A stretch of 64,000 nt of DNA, from assembly GCA_002886105.1 (NCBI GenBank), contig CP025776.1, forward strand, positions 2,170,001 to 2,234,000, read 5' to 3'. Below the pieces are notes generated by a model, which saw nothing but the letters and a program-made list of their open reading frames with translations, searched no databases and was not told where the DNA came from. The stretch is from Enterobacter sp. EA-1. Its GTDB lineage: Bacteria; Pseudomonadota; Gammaproteobacteria; Enterobacterales; Enterobacteriaceae. The position numbers and the translations under genes were made by a program. This document shows positions 11,241-23,451 of this stretch, piece after piece. Numbering within the stretch: position 1 is the first letter of the stretch; each line of letters starts with the position of its first letter.

Positions 11241-12300
11241 ATGTCTCGTCCGGTTCTGGCCACCCCACTGGATTTTACAGGCGCTGGCCAATAACTTGCA
11301 GGTTGTTCGCCGCGCAGCGCCATCAGCAAAAATCTGGTCGGTCGTTAAGGCAAACGCGTACGGGCACGGTATCGATCGTGTCTGGCGTGCGCTTAATACC
11401 ACAGACGGCTTCGCCATGCTGAATCTGGAAGAAGCTATCCTGCTGCGTGAACGCGGCTGGAAAGGACCGATTCTGATGCTGGAGGGGTTTTTCCATGCGG
11501 ATGAGCTGCCGCTGTTTGATAAATACCGCCTGACCACAAGCCTGCACAGCAACGGCAAATTAACGCACTGCAGAATGCGCGTCTGCAAGCGCCGCTGGAT
11601 ATCTACCTGAAAATTAACAGCGGGATGAACCGCCTTGGTTTCCAGCCCGAGCGTGTGCATGGCGTCTGGCAGCAGTTGCGTGGTCTGGCAAACGTGGGTG
11701 ACATCACGCTGATGTCCCATTTTGCTGAGGCGGAACACCCGCAGGGTATTATCGCGCCGATGGCGCGTATTGCGCAGGCCGCTGAAGGCATAGTTGCGCC
11801 GCGCTCGCTGGCAAACTCGGCCGCCACGCTCTGGCACCCGGAGGCACATTTTGACTGGGTGCGACCCGGTATTGTGCTCTATGGCGCGTCGCCCTCGGGC
11901 GATTGGCAGGATGTCGCCACCAGTGGTATCCCGTAACGGCAGCGTGAGAAATTATCGCCGTACAAACGCTAAAGGCTGGCGATACCGTGGGGTAGTGCAC
12001 GCTACGCGGTTCAGAGCAGCGCATTGGCGTGGTCGCCTGTGGCTATGCTGATGGTTATCCGCGACTGGCGCCGACGGGAACCCCGTACTGGTGGATGGCA
12101 TCCGTACAACTACCGTGGGGGCGATCTCGATGGATATGTTGACGGTGGATTTAACCCCCTGCCCACAGGCCGGCATTGGTACGCCGGTCGAGCTATGGGG
12201 CAAGGCGATTAAAATCGATGAAGCGGCTACGGCGTCCGGCACGGTCGGGTATGAATTGATGTGCGCATTAGCACCGCGCGTCCCGGTAGTGACAGTGTAA
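11241..12300 (+). CDS. dadX: Catabolic alanine racemase DadX
   Basis: PLP-dependent racemase converting L- to D-alanine, which feeds DadA. The PLP lysine lies in [10 protein letters not shown] near residue 36. [29 protein letters not shown] and the second catalytic region [13 protein letters not shown] are present. The C-terminus is [11 protein letters not shown]-like. About 355 residues. The start ATG follows AAGGAATAGTG, 14 bases after the dadA stop. Frameshifts lie near 11270, 11560, 11935 and 12075. The long gap from anabolic alr and coupling to dadA identify it as DadX. Confidence 0.94.
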
Positions 12301-12315
12301 AACACCCTGAGGCGG

Positions 12316-14042
<1,727 letters not shown>

Positions 14043-14170
14043 TGTTATGCCTCTCCTTATCCCGTCGCGACAAATCCGAAACCCGGGCTGCGTCCGGCAG
14101 CCCCGGATCCATTCAACGCATTTATAATAACGGCAGAAACAACGTTTTAATAAGGGCATTAAGCGCTTTT

Positions 14171-15081
14171 TTATACCGACATCACGGGATGACCCGACAG
14201 GGTCAGTTGAGATTTTTCAGCATGTTGCAAAACAGCGTGGGCGCCTAACGGTAAGGTGACGGTTTGCGGCTCATGACCAAACGGCAGTCCGCTGATCAGC
14301 GGAATGTCCAGCCGCGAACGCAGGTATTCAACCATCGTAGTAAGATTGTAGCCTGCATCGTACTCGTTGGGTTGTGCATGGGTGAAACTGCCGAGCACCA
14401 GTGCGTTTTGTCGCGCCAGAATACCCGCTTGTAACAGTTGTAATAACATGCGCTCCACGCGGTAGGGGTGTTCATTGATATCTTCCACCACCAGAATGCC
14501 GCCTTCGATTTGAGGCAACCAGGGTGTACCAATAAGCGAAGTCAGCATGGCCAGTTACCGCCCCAAAGCTGGCCTTCTGTGTGACAATGCGGGCCTTCGC
14601 CTTGCCATTCCACGGTATAGGTTTTATTGCGTAATGCCCGCCAAAATGTTCAACGGTGAATGCATCCTGCGGCTCTGCGCCAAAGTTACCCGCCAGCATC
14701 GGCCCGCTAAAGGTAATCACATTGCCTGTGGCCAGCAGGCCTGACTGAAAAGCCGTGAAGTCGCTGTGACCGCAAATCAGCAGTGGCTGTTGCTGCTGTC
14801 GTTCCGCTATCGCCTGCCAGTTAACCTCGCTCAGCAAGCGGCTGGCGCCATAGCCGCCACGTACCGGCATAACAATCAGGTTCTCGCCGGGCAATTGCGC
14901 CAGCGCATTGAGATCGGCGAGTCGTTGTTCATCGCTACCGGCAAACCGCTCGCAACGGCGGGTAATCACCTGCTGATTGCAGACATGATGCCCCCTGTTG
15001 TTCAAGCTGTTTAATGGCAGAGGCAGCAGCCTGCTGATTGATGCAATAACCGGAAGGGGCGATCAGGTGGAAGGTGGACAT
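14171..15081 (-). CDS. ldcA: L,D-carboxypeptidase LdcA
   Basis: Cytosolic murein tetrapeptide carboxypeptidase that removes the terminal D-Ala during peptidoglycan recycling (peptidase S66). The start [13 protein letters not shown] is at 15081. The nucleophile region [11 protein letters not shown] and [14 protein letters not shown] are followed by [20 protein letters not shown] and [20 protein letters not shown]. The protein ends GHPVMSV. Frameshifts lie near 14990, 14645 and 14540. The 128-base gap to cvrA has no gene. Divergent from emtA. Confidence 0.94.
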
Positions 15082-15181
15082 GGCATTTCCTTGCTGACAT
15101 CTATAGCGAAACAGTTATCATGCCGCTTACCTGTGTCGTTGTCATCCGCAGTGATGAATACCCCGAATAAGGATTGCTGGT

Positions 15182-15794
15182 GTGAAATTGAGATGGTTTG
15201 CTTTTGTAGTGGTCTTACTGGCCGGATGTAGCTCAAAACAGGATTACCGTAAGCCGGACTGGAACCCGGAAGTCCCGGTGAAACGCGCGATGCAGTGGAT
15301 GCCGATAACCGAAAAAAGCGGGTGCAGCGTGGGGTGTAAGCCCACGGCTTATCACCGCAATGATCGCGGTCGAGTCGGGCGGCAACCCGGATCTGGTGAG
15401 CAAATCCAACGCCGTTGGCCTGATGCAGTTAAAAGCGTCGACTGCGGGGCGCGAAGTCTACCGCCATATGGGATGGAGTGGTCAACCGTCCACCAGCGAA
15501 CTGAAAAACCCGGAACGCAATATCTCAATGGGCGCTGCCTATCTCAGTATTCTCGAACATGGGGCGCTTGCTGGCATCCGCGATGAGAAAGTGATGCAGT
15601 ACGCGCTGGTCGTTTCATACGTGAACGGCGCCGGCGCGCTACTGCGGACGTTCTCCTCCGACAGAAGCGAAGCGATTGAGGAAATTAATGATTTGAGCGC
15701 AGACGCCTTCTTAAAACATGTGGTGGATAACCACCCCGCGCCACAGGCGCCGCGCTATATCTGGAAAGTACAAAAAGCGATGGACGCGATGTAA
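15182..15794 (+). CDS. emtA: Membrane-bound endolytic murein transglycosylase E
   Basis: Outer-membrane lipoprotein that cleaves murein glycan strands endolytically. The GTG start gives [16 protein letters not shown], a signal peptide with lipobox LLAGC. The SLT catalytic Glu is in AVESGGNP, with the following [13 protein letters not shown] and the [12 protein letters not shown] segment typical of family 1 transglycosylases. The C-terminus is KVQKAMDAM. One or two indels near 15330 break the frame before the catalytic motif. The stop codon abuts the ycgR stop on the other strand. Confidence 0.94.
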
Positions 15795-16523
15795 TTAGCG
15801 CACCCGGCTGGCGCGTTCGCGCGCCTCGCGCTCCAGGGCAAAATGATGCGCTGGAGTTCGCGCTCCACGCCCGGGCTGACATTTAAAAAGCGAAAACTGA
15901 GACGTGGCGTACTGATTGTTTCGTTTTGCCGTCCACCACTTTACGCTCGCCGATGGCGATCAATTGCGCATCAAAATAGAACTGTCCCCACGATGCCATA
16001 TCCAGCTCAATTTTTGTAAAGCGCATCCCCGGTTCCAGCTTTTCAGGTACCGGGCCTTCCAGTAATGCACCCATCCCGCCCAGCGAAAGATCGTAGAGGC
16101 GGAAACGAATCTCTGATTTATCGGGCATCAGCGCTTTACAGAAGTAAGCGGGATGCAAAGGGGCGATGATGCGGAAATATTCACGGCGCTGGATAAACCA
16201 TAACGTCTCCGGTAGTGGGGTAAGAAAGGCCGGTAAGGCCTGATAATCTCCCGCCGAGAGTGCACCCAACGTAAATTCAACTTTTGCACCCTGCGTTTCG
16301 GCGGTCACGGTGACTTTCCCGGCGCGCTGTACCGCATTATTCTCGTAATCCTGACTACCAAAATCCATGATCAGCTCTTCTGGATTCGCGTCCAGTATTT
16401 TACTGATGAACTGGCCTCCGCCCCGTGATGCAGACAGGCACTGGTTTTTCTGCAAATCGCGCAATACTCCCAGCACGGCCAGCGGATTTTGTTTCCCAGG
16501 AACTGCTCACTGTAATTGCTCAC
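15795..16523 (-). CDS. ycgR: Cyclic-di-GMP flagellar brake protein YcgR
   Basis: PilZ protein that binds c-di-GMP and slows the flagellar motor. The YcgR_N domain covers roughly the first 110 residues (NPLAVLGVLRDLQK, VTAETQGAKVEFTL). The PilZ signature RREYFR begins the C-terminal domain, followed by YDLSLGGMGALLEG, the second half of the c-di-GMP site. The GTG start at 16523 has AAGGAG nine bases upstream, as in E. coli. Frameshifts lie near 16495, 16430 and 15910. A flagellar-type promoter lies upstream. Confidence 0.94.
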
Positions 16524-16562
16524 GCCGAATGGCTCCTTGATGACTGACACACCGTCGTTGTT

Positions 16563-16589
16563 ATATCGGCATTTCATCGGAGAACTTAA
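16563..16589 (-). promoter_or_regulatory. FliA (sigma-28) promoter of ycgR
   Basis: Read on the minus strand, TTAAGTTC is followed by 11 bases and GCCGATAT. This matches the flagellar consensus TAAAGTTT-N11-GCCGATAA in motif and spacing, about 40 bases before the ycgR start. E. coli ycgR is a class 3 flagellar gene. Confidence 0.8.
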
Positions 16590-16736
16590 TACAAACCGAC
16601 ACAATTTTTTTTAAGTCAGATTTGGATTAAGTCCGTGAGAAGAAAATGCTTTTACTACCGCCAACTATACTGTAGTCAACGCATCACCATTGTGGCTAGT
16701 GCGCGTAAACGAGACGAGTAAAAGGAGTTGAATAAT

Positions 16737-16989
16737 ATGGGTATTCTCGCGTGGATTATCTTTGGCCTGATTGCAGGCGTTATCGCCAAGTTGATTATGC
16801 CCGGGCGGGATGGTGGTGGCTTTATTTTGACCTGTATTCTGGGGATCGTTGGCGCTGTGGTAGGTGGCTGGCTCGCCACCCGGCTTGGTTATGGCGGAGA
16901 TATCACGGGGGTTCAATTTACACAGTTTTATTGTTGCGGTAGTCGGCGCCATCGTGGTGCTGGCGGTATTCAGACTGCTGCGCAGGTAG
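16737..16989 (+). CDS. ymgE: Transglycosylase-associated family protein YmgE
   Basis: Small inner-membrane protein of the GlsB/YeaQ/YmgE family, about 84 residues, three hydrophobic segments. The start is MGILAWIIFGLIAG, with the conserved IMPGRDGGGF and ILGIVGAVVGGWLA. One extra base near 16911 breaks the frame; correcting it gives FNLHSFIVAVVGAIVVLAVFRLL and the stop at 16987. ATG 16737 is preferred because AGGAG lies nine bases upstream. Function unknown; family members are often stress induced. Confidence 0.9.
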
Positions 16990-17140
16990 TCTGGCTCGGT
17001 TTCACAGACCCGTGTCGTGAAACCGCCGTATGGTCTGAACGTTCAACCGGTATTGCCGTCATCTTCGCTGAAAGCCTGCCCCCGGCCAGCGTTCCTTTAT
17101 GATTTCAACGCTGCAGCGCCGGCCGCAGCGTTCCTTCTGC

Positions 17141-17922
17141 TTACACCGTTGGAACTGTGCCACCATCAATAACATACTCCGTCCCTGTGATCGTTGCTGC
17201 ACGTGATGAACCCGTGAACAGGATGAGATTCGCCACCTCAATGGGTGTTGATGGACGCCCTATCGGTATACCCCCGAGCGAGTTCATGATGATCTTTTCC
17301 CGCCTTCATAGTCGGTTCCTGCCTGCAGGGCGAGCCGCTCGGCCAGTGCCACTGATGCCTCTGTTTCGATCCAACCAGGGCGCCACACGCAGTACGCGAA
17401 TACCTTTTGGCGAGACTTCTTTCGACAGACTTTTACTGTACGTCGACAGTGCCGCTTTCGCCGCCGCATATCCTGTCGTCGATTCCGGTAAGGGCAGCTC
17501 GCGCTGAATTGATGTGACGTGAATAATGACACCGGCTCCCTGCTCAAGCATGCCGGTGGCAGCAATGCACGATCCAGTCGGACCGCTGGCAGGAGATTGA
17601 GGTTCAGCTCCTGCTGCCACTCTTTTCGCCGAGCGCTGCGAATCCGCCACACCGGTGCTGTTGAACCGCCAAGCACATGAACAATGATGTCAACGCCCCC
17701 AATCTGGCATTTACCGCTTCAGCCACACCGGCGGCAACCTTCGACAGTTGTCAGGTCTGCTGTAACAAAGTGATCCGCGAAGGTTTCATCAGGTTGTGTT
17801 CGTGCTGTGGTTAACACCTGCGCCCCCTGTTCGTGGAACAGGCCAACCACTGCTTTCCCGACACCTTTGGTGCCCGCGGTCACCAGTACACGTTTTCCTT
17901 GTAATTCCAGATTCATGGTCAT
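17141..17922 (-). CDS. SDR family oxidoreductase
   Basis: Short-chain dehydrogenase/reductase, NAD(P) dependent, substrate unknown. The N-terminal Rossmann motif is [10 protein letters not shown] (TGxxxGxG class). The catalytic Tyr-Lys is in [10 protein letters not shown] near 17440, with an upstream Ser in [11 protein letters not shown]. The C-terminus is [12 protein letters not shown], typical of the family. Start ATG 17922 follows GGGAG. At least three indels (near 17740, 17640, 17300) break the frame. Divergent from an HxlR-family regulator, which suggests that the regulator controls it. The pair is not part of the E. coli ymgE-treA interval. Confidence 0.85.
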
Positions 17923-18014
17923 CAGATGAGCTCCCGTGCAGGGTTATGTACCCTTTGGTTTGTGATGCCGTCATCATCGCCATATAGTGTGAAATCATCA
18001 AGAACGCACGAAAA

Positions 18015-18381
18015 GTGAGTAACAGTCTAATGAGTAAGATTTACACCCCTGACACCGCGGCACTTGGCGTAGAACAGGTACTCCGGCTTCTGGAAGGTCG
18101 ATGGAAATTGGTCATCCTGTTTCATCTGTTCGACGGGAAGGTGCAGCGCTACTCCGATTTTGGCAGACTGATCCCTCGGCATTTCTCAAAAGATGCTGAG
18201 CCAGCAACTCCGGCAGCTGGAAGCCGACGGAATCGTATCGCGGAAGCTGTATCCGCAAGTGCCGCCTAAGGTTGAATATCGATTAACGGCGTGGGGGCAA
18301 GCGCTGTGTCCTGCGCTCGATTCCATGCTTAAATGGGCAGAAAAACGGGAAGCGTTGCCATCACCTCCTGAAGCCCCTTAA
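18015..18381 (+). CDS. HxlR family transcriptional regulator
   Basis: Winged-helix regulator of about 120 residues. GVEQVLRLLEGRWKLVILFHLFDG is the HxlR signature, and MLSQQLRQLEADGIVSRKLYPQVPPKVEY carries the wing. One frameshift near 18185 needs correction (IPGISQKMLSQ). The GTG at 18015 and ATG at 18030 are both possible starts. The first is divergent from and 92 bases away from the SDR gene. Confidence 0.85.
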
Positions 18382-18517
18382 GCATTGCCGGCTGTTTGCC
18401 GGGCGAGAAAGGACGCCAGCCTTCCACTCACCTTTGGCGAAGGGAAAGCGGCGTTTACTGGCTAACGTAAATTAGCGCTCTTGTGATAATGATTAAATAG
18501 AGACACTGGCGAGAGGA

Positions 18518-18974
18518 CTACAAACCCAGTTCGCTCAGACCGGGGTGGTCGTCAGGACGAGGCCCCAGAGGCCAGTGGAAAAGACGTTCAGATTCGTTAA
18601 TCGGCATATCATTGATACAGGCGTAACGGCGTTGCATTAAGCCGTCAGCGGCAAACTCCCAGTTTTCATTACCGTAAGAACGAAACCAGTTGCCGGAATC
18701 ATCATGCCATTCATAGGCGTAACGGACAGCAATCCTGTTTCCCCTCAAAAGCCCATAGCTCCTTTATCAACCTGTATTCCTGTTCTTTTCCATTTGCGTT
18801 GCAGAAATGCTTTGGCTTCGTCGCGGTTTTGCGCAAATTCCACACGATTGCGCCATTGGGTATCCAGTGAATAGGCAAGGGCGACATCGCGACTATTCCA
18901 GCCATCTTCGGCCAGACGAACTTTTGAATTGCCGTTTCACGCGTAAACGGGGGTAATGGAGGGCGGTTAGTCAT
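18518..18974 (-). CDS. DUF1348 (NTF2-like fold) family protein
   Basis: About 152 residues, matching the DUF1348 family of NTF2-like proteins. The start [18 protein letters not shown] and then [13 protein letters not shown] lead to the conserved [26 protein letters not shown] and [14 protein letters not shown]. It ends [15 protein letters not shown]. Frameshifts lie near 18900 and 18740. Biochemical function is unknown. It is divergent from a TetR gene, with a perfect palindrome between them, so it is likely the regulator's target. Confidence 0.85.
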
Positions 18975-18997
18975 GGCGAGATCCTCGATAATGGTAA

Positions 18998-19015
18998 GTA
19001 GACAGATCTGTCTAC
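18998..19015. promoter_or_regulatory. 18-bp perfect palindrome, likely TetR operator
   Basis: GTAGACAGATCTGTCTAC is a perfect dyad in the 89-base gap between the divergent DUF1348 and TetR genes. Position and symmetry fit an operator bound by the adjacent TetR protein, controlling both promoters. Confidence 0.8.
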
Positions 19016-19063
19016 CGGTGATAATCTGGACCTCCAACATAAACTTGTCAACAGTCACTCACG

Positions 19064-19645
19064 ATGAACGTTAAAACAGGAATACCGGAAAAACGCAGTG
19101 CGAAAGAGAAAATCGTGCAAACCGCGCATGAACTCTTTTATCTGTACGGCATTCGGGCCACCGGCGTCGATAAAATCATTGAATGCGCCCGGTGTAACGA
19201 AAGTGACGTTTTATCGTCATTTCCCCAGCAAAAATGCCCTGATCCTCGGCTTATCTGGAGTATCGGCATTCGCGTTGGATCGACTGGTTTAACACGACGA
19301 TGGCCGAGGCATATGCAGGCAGGGGCAGGCGACATCAGTGCGCTACTTTCCACACTGCAAGACTGGGCGGATGCGCCTGATTTTCGTGGGTGCGCATTTC
19401 TGAATGCCACCTCGGAAATGGGCGAAGCGTTACCCGATGTGATACAGGTGACCCGCACGCATAAGCTTGCGGTTGAACAGGCCTTAGGCGTGCACTGGAA
19501 TCGTGCCGATCCGGCGCTGCTGTCAGCCAGTGTTATGGCGTTGGATGGCGCCATTATGCATATGCAAATGGGCAGGCCAGCGAATGAAGTGCTCGCTCAG
19601 CTTGGCATGGTTTTAACCGCGCTGCTTCACGAGGTGGCGGCATGA
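19064..19645 (+). CDS. TetR/AcrR family transcriptional regulator
   Basis: About 193 residues. The N-terminal helix-turn-helix is AKEKIVQTAHELFYLYGIRATGVDKI...GVTKVTFYRHFPSK. The C-terminal ligand domain is like that of small TetR repressors (WADAPDFRGCAFLNATSEMG). Two or three compensating indels between 19190 and 19300 shift the frame in the recognition-helix region. Ligand unknown. Divergent from the DUF1348 gene, with an intervening palindrome. Confidence 0.87.
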   Translation: MNVKTGIPEKRSAKEKIVQTAHELFYLYGIRATGVDKIIECARCNESDVLSSFPQQKCPDPRLIWSIGIRVGSTGLTRRWPRHMQAGAGDISALLSTLQDWADAPDFRGCAFLNATSEMGEALPDVIQVTRTHKLAVEQALGVHWNRADPALLSASVMALDGAIMHMQMGRPANEVLAQLGMVLTALLHEVAA

Positions 19646-19684
19646 TCTCTTCCTGAACCGAGGAACGCATTGCAGGAAGAGATC
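19644..19684. terminator. 12-bp inverted repeat between tetR and treA
   Basis: GATCTCTTCCTG and its exact reverse complement are separated by 17 bases, starting at the tetR stop and ending 10 bases before the treA stop. It is probably a shared terminator stem for the convergent genes, although no T run follows. Confidence 0.55.
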
Positions 19685-19693
19685 AGGGCGTAT

Positions 19694-21394
19694 TTATTGC
19701 GCCACTTTTTGTGGGGCAGGCGCGGTCTGCGCCGGTTGTTGAGTGGGTTGCGTTTGCGGCACGTTGTCACACGGCTTTTCTTTAGGGCACACCAAATCAA
19801 GCATTTTCAGTGTGACGCCGTTGGTCCAGCCAAAACCGTCCTGCAACGGATATTCGCCGCCGCCACCGCCGGTTCCGGTGCTGCTGACGTCATATTTTTC
19901 GACCAGTTTCTTCTCGCGATCGTAGGTGTGCTGCACATTGGTGAGAAAACGCCAACTCACATCCATCGCCAGTTTCTGATGATCATAGTTTTGCAGGCCA
20001 GCGGTGGCTATCCATTGCAACGGTGCCCAGCCATTCGGGGCATCCCATTGCTGCCCGCTGCTGACGGTAGTGGTGGAAATACCGCCGAGGCTTTAACAAA
20101 CGCCCCTGCGTTGCCGCGGCGACTTTATCGGCTCTGTCTTTGGCGGCAGCATTAACAAACAGTGGATAGAGCGTGGCTGCGGTCAACTGATTCCGCACTT
20201 TTGCTCTTCAGATCGTAGTCCGCATACCAGCCTTCTTTATCGTTCCACAGATTGGCTTCAATGGCTTTCTGCCGCGCCGTCGCCAGCGCTTCATACTGGC
20301 TGGCTTTTGCCGCATCGCCGGAGACTTGCCAGCCGCGGGCCAGCATCTTCTCCATTTTAAACATCAGGGCATTCAGATCGACGGGTACGATGCTGGTGGT
20401 GCGTATAGTTCCGAGCTGGTTGGGATTGTCCATCCAGCGCGAGCTGAAATCCCAGCCGGACGCCGCCGCAGAGCGTAAATCGCGGTAGATGTCGGTGGCA
20501 GGGCGGTTAGGGTTATTTTTCGCCGTGGTGACATCGTCAAGCCATGACTCCAGGGCGAGGCGTGTCGCGATCGTCCCAATAGCGATTCAGTACCGAGCCG
20601 TCGCTCAGTTTTACCACGCGTTTATTGGCTGGCCCGCTTGCAGATTATCAACGCCATCCATCCAGTAGCGATACTCTTTTCCATCTGCGGCAGGTACGTT
20701 TTCAGGGTTTCATCGCCATCGTGCGTGGCCAGCAATTCAACCATCAGAGCGAAGAAAGGCGGTTGCGAGCGACTCAGATAGTAACTGCGGTTGCCGTTAG
20801 GAATATGTCCCCACGTATCAATTTCATGGGCGAAGTTAGTTACCATATCTTCGATTTTGTCCCAGTGATCGCTTTCCGCAAGGCCCAGCATGGTGAAGTA
20901 GCTATCCCAGTAATAGACTTCGCGGAAACGCCCGCCGGGGAACCACATAGGGCTTCGGCAGCGGCAGCAACGAATCCCACTTACCCGCGCTGTTGGTTGT
21001 CCGCGTCAATACGGGCCATAACCCGTCAATATGTTCACGCAGACTCTGCCCGGCGGGCGGAACGTACTCTTCACCCTCTTTGGGCAGCGTGAAGTTCACA
21101 TCTACAAAATGGCGCAGATCAAAACTGGTTTGATTGCGCTGCATACGGTAATCCGCGAGGATCATTAATGGATCGCCATTAGGCACGGCATCGGCGAAGG
21201 TTTTTTGATCCGGGAAACAGTTTTGCGCTTTGCACGTCGCTAAACAGGGGGCCGAGCAGAACATCCGGCGGTTGCGGGGTGTTTTGCGCTTGTTCCGCCA
21301 TCGCCTGAGGGATTGCAATAAGCAATGCCGCACCAAACGCGATTTGCATCGCCAGCAACAGGGAGCGCGGGTGTAGCAATACAGGTCTTGCCAT
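19694..21394 (-). CDS. treA: Periplasmic trehalase TreA
   Basis: Glycoside hydrolase family 37 enzyme that splits trehalose into two glucose in the periplasm. An N-terminal signal peptide ends near AMAEQAQ. The trehalase signatures [16 protein letters not shown] (near 20940-20900) and [13 protein letters not shown] (near 20045) are both present, the second after one correction. The Gly-rich [14 protein letters not shown] segment is near 19850. The C-terminus is a Gln/Pro/Ala-rich tail. About 565 residues. The start at 21394 has AAGGAG nine bases upstream. Several frameshifts. Confidence 0.95.
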
Positions 21395-22397
21395 CGATTA
21401 TTCTCCTTAACGGTACAGCGGTGCTGCTGTCATCAACCTTGCAGAAAACCTTAGTCGAATATCAGACGCATAGCGTGTCGCGTTTGGCATTTTGCGCTCT
21501 TCCAGATAATTTACCCGTCTGGCTATGAACAGAAAAAAAGCCAACTGCAAACAGGGCGGTGTCTTTTACCCGATAAGTGTCGCAATAATGATCATTCATA
21601 GGTAATTCGTTTGGATATATTGTCCGCAGTCAATCTTGCTTACAGTCCAAAACAGGCTGAAGTGTGCGTCAGGTCAATATTGCTGAATGGTTTCATTTAT
21701 CTGTTCTTTATTTGGATGTAGCGTGACTTAATACTTTGGCGGTAATAAATACCATGCCGGGCATAAAGAATGTTGCATGGTGGAACAGTCACCCAGGGGA
21801 CTATCCATGGAGGAAATAGCTTTTTTCTAGTTAAATATATTTCCAAAAAATATCCAAAAATAACTGTAATAATCCGATTAGGTGACTAATCCATACTATT
21901 AATCTGGGTAATGAACTACCAGATATTGTAGGTTTTCAGTATCTCCCTGATTTTTAGGATTCATCCTATCTCAAAATTCAATATATCCGCTACCTCTCAT
22001 TCATTTGGAAATATCTATTAATTATCATGATGTTATGCGTTAGTTTCTATGCATTATTAATTCATTTAAGAAGTTTCCTTTGCGGTGTCGAACTTAAGTG
22101 AAACTCCTTCTTGGGAATAATCCTATTTTGTTAAAAAATTAAATAATACTATTTCGACAGGTCGGATTTCATATTGAATAGAATCATCTGTTCTGTAAAA
22201 TCATGTCACGATAGTCAATGAAAAGTAATATTATTGCAGCCTTGTCTCTGGCAAGACTCGTGCGGTAGCTATGCCTTTTTATTCATTATCAGAGCGTTTA
22301 GCTGGACAAGGATAAGGGTGATTCGGAGCCATCCGAATGAGTCTTTCCAAAACGCTCCTGTTTAACACAGTAATATATTTGCAATGGAAAAAACTCT
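21395..22397. other. About 1 kb AT-rich region without a convincing gene
   Basis: No ORF here looks coding. The DNA is much more AT rich than the flanking genes and marks the left edge of the T6SS island. It must carry the promoter of the tss operon. A GG-N10-GC arrangement at 22250-22263 resembles a sigma-54 element, but the -12 part (GTGCG) is poor. Confidence 0.5.
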
Positions 22398-22922
22398 ATG
22401 AACATGCGAATGGTATTGGCTCTTCTTTTTGTCTTCAGCGTTTCTGCGTGTAAAGCACCGCCTAAACCCGCTCCAACTGATGACACTATCGTCACCAGCG
22501 AAGTGAACGGCGTTACCCTGACTCACCGTTATGCGGTTCATCCTCCGAAAGAGTTTGAACCCATCAAACAAAACTATCGTGCGCTTTACCCTGCGTCCGT
22601 AATGAGCTCGCCGGATTTTGGCGGCAAAATGATCCGTCAACTGGAAGCCGGCAAAACCTACGTGGTGTTGGGGCAGGTTGAACACTTTTGGATGGCGTTG
22701 GCCGATGACGGTCAGGAAGAGTTGATCGGGTATGTTCCGATGCGTGCGGTCGTGAAAAGCGAGCTCTACGATGAAACCTTGCGTAAAGACAGAAGACGTA
22801 AGGTGACGCCGAAAAAACAAACTTGCGTCTCTGTCGATGGCAGCAGCAAGGCCTGCAAAAACGCGAACTCTGGAACTTTTGGATCATCGATTAATCCAGC
22901 TGTGACGAGCGCCAAGCTATGA
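22398..22922 (+). CDS. T6SS-associated SH3-like lipoprotein
   Basis: 174-residue lipoprotein opening the T6SS operon. The signal peptide MNMRMVLALLFVFSVSAC has a Cys at residue 18 that fits a lipobox. Charged, possibly periplasmic segments follow, including MIRQLEAGKTYVVLGQVEHFWMAL and LIGYVPMRAVVKSELYD, which resemble a bacterial SH3 domain (ligand pocket and strand pattern). The stop TGA overlaps the tssJ start as ATGA, so translation is coupled. It may bind peptidoglycan near the trans-envelope complex; that role is inferred from position and domain type. Confidence 0.75.
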   Translation: MNMRMVLALLFVFSVSACKAPPKPAPTDDTIVTSEVNGVTLTHRYAVHPPKEFEPIKQNYRALYPASVMSSPDFGGKMIRQLEAGKTYVVLGQVEHFWMALADDGQEELIGYVPMRAVVKSELYDETLRKDRRRKVTPKKQTCVSVDGSSKACKNANSGTFGSSINPAVTSAKL

Positions 22923-23427
22923 ATAATAACTCTGTTGTACGCCAGATTACCCTCGGTATTTTTTCTTTGTGCTGGCCACCCCCGGCCAGCGGTTGTGGAT
23001 CTTCTTCACACAGCGTACCTACCAGCTATAACCTTCAGTTCAGGGCTCATCCGCAAATTAATGAGTCTGCCCTCTTAAAGTCAGGGTGTTGCTGTTGAAA
23101 TCGGACGCGACCTTTATGTCGGCCGATTTCTGGTCGCTGCAAAACAACGCAGATAGCGTACTTGGCGCCAACCTGCTGAACAGTGATGAATTCTTCCTGA
23201 TGCCCGGCCAGCTTTCAAAAACGCTGAGTGGGAAAAGTGCGCCGGAAGCTCGCTACATCGGCGTGATGGCGGAATATCAGTCGCTTGACGGCAAAAATGG
23301 CGGATGTCCTTACCTCTTCCTGTCCGAGGGAGATACTCGCTTCTACGAATTCTGGAAATCGTCGTCGGATGAACTGGAAGCCAACATCTTCCTTGACGTC
23401 AATGGAATACGCGTGATTACCAGATAG
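22919..23427 (+). CDS. tssJ: T6SS outer-membrane lipoprotein TssJ
   Basis: Lipoprotein that anchors the TssJLM membrane complex to the outer membrane. With two corrections the N-terminus reads as a signal peptide ending in LASGCGSSSH. The body contains NLQFRAHPQINES, DEFFLMPGQ and the typical end ANIFLDVNGIRVITR. About 170 residues. Frameshifts lie near 22965, 23085 and 23300. It overlaps the preceding lipoprotein gene and sits 24 bases before tssK. Confidence 0.9.
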
Positions 23428-23451
23428 CGCCAGCCTTAACAGGAAAACAGT

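Noticed and set aside
22249-22265. Sigma-54 promoter for the T6SS operon
   Set aside because: GG-N10-GC spacing is right but the -12 element is GTGCG instead of TTGC(A/T), and no enhancer regulator gene is in the window.
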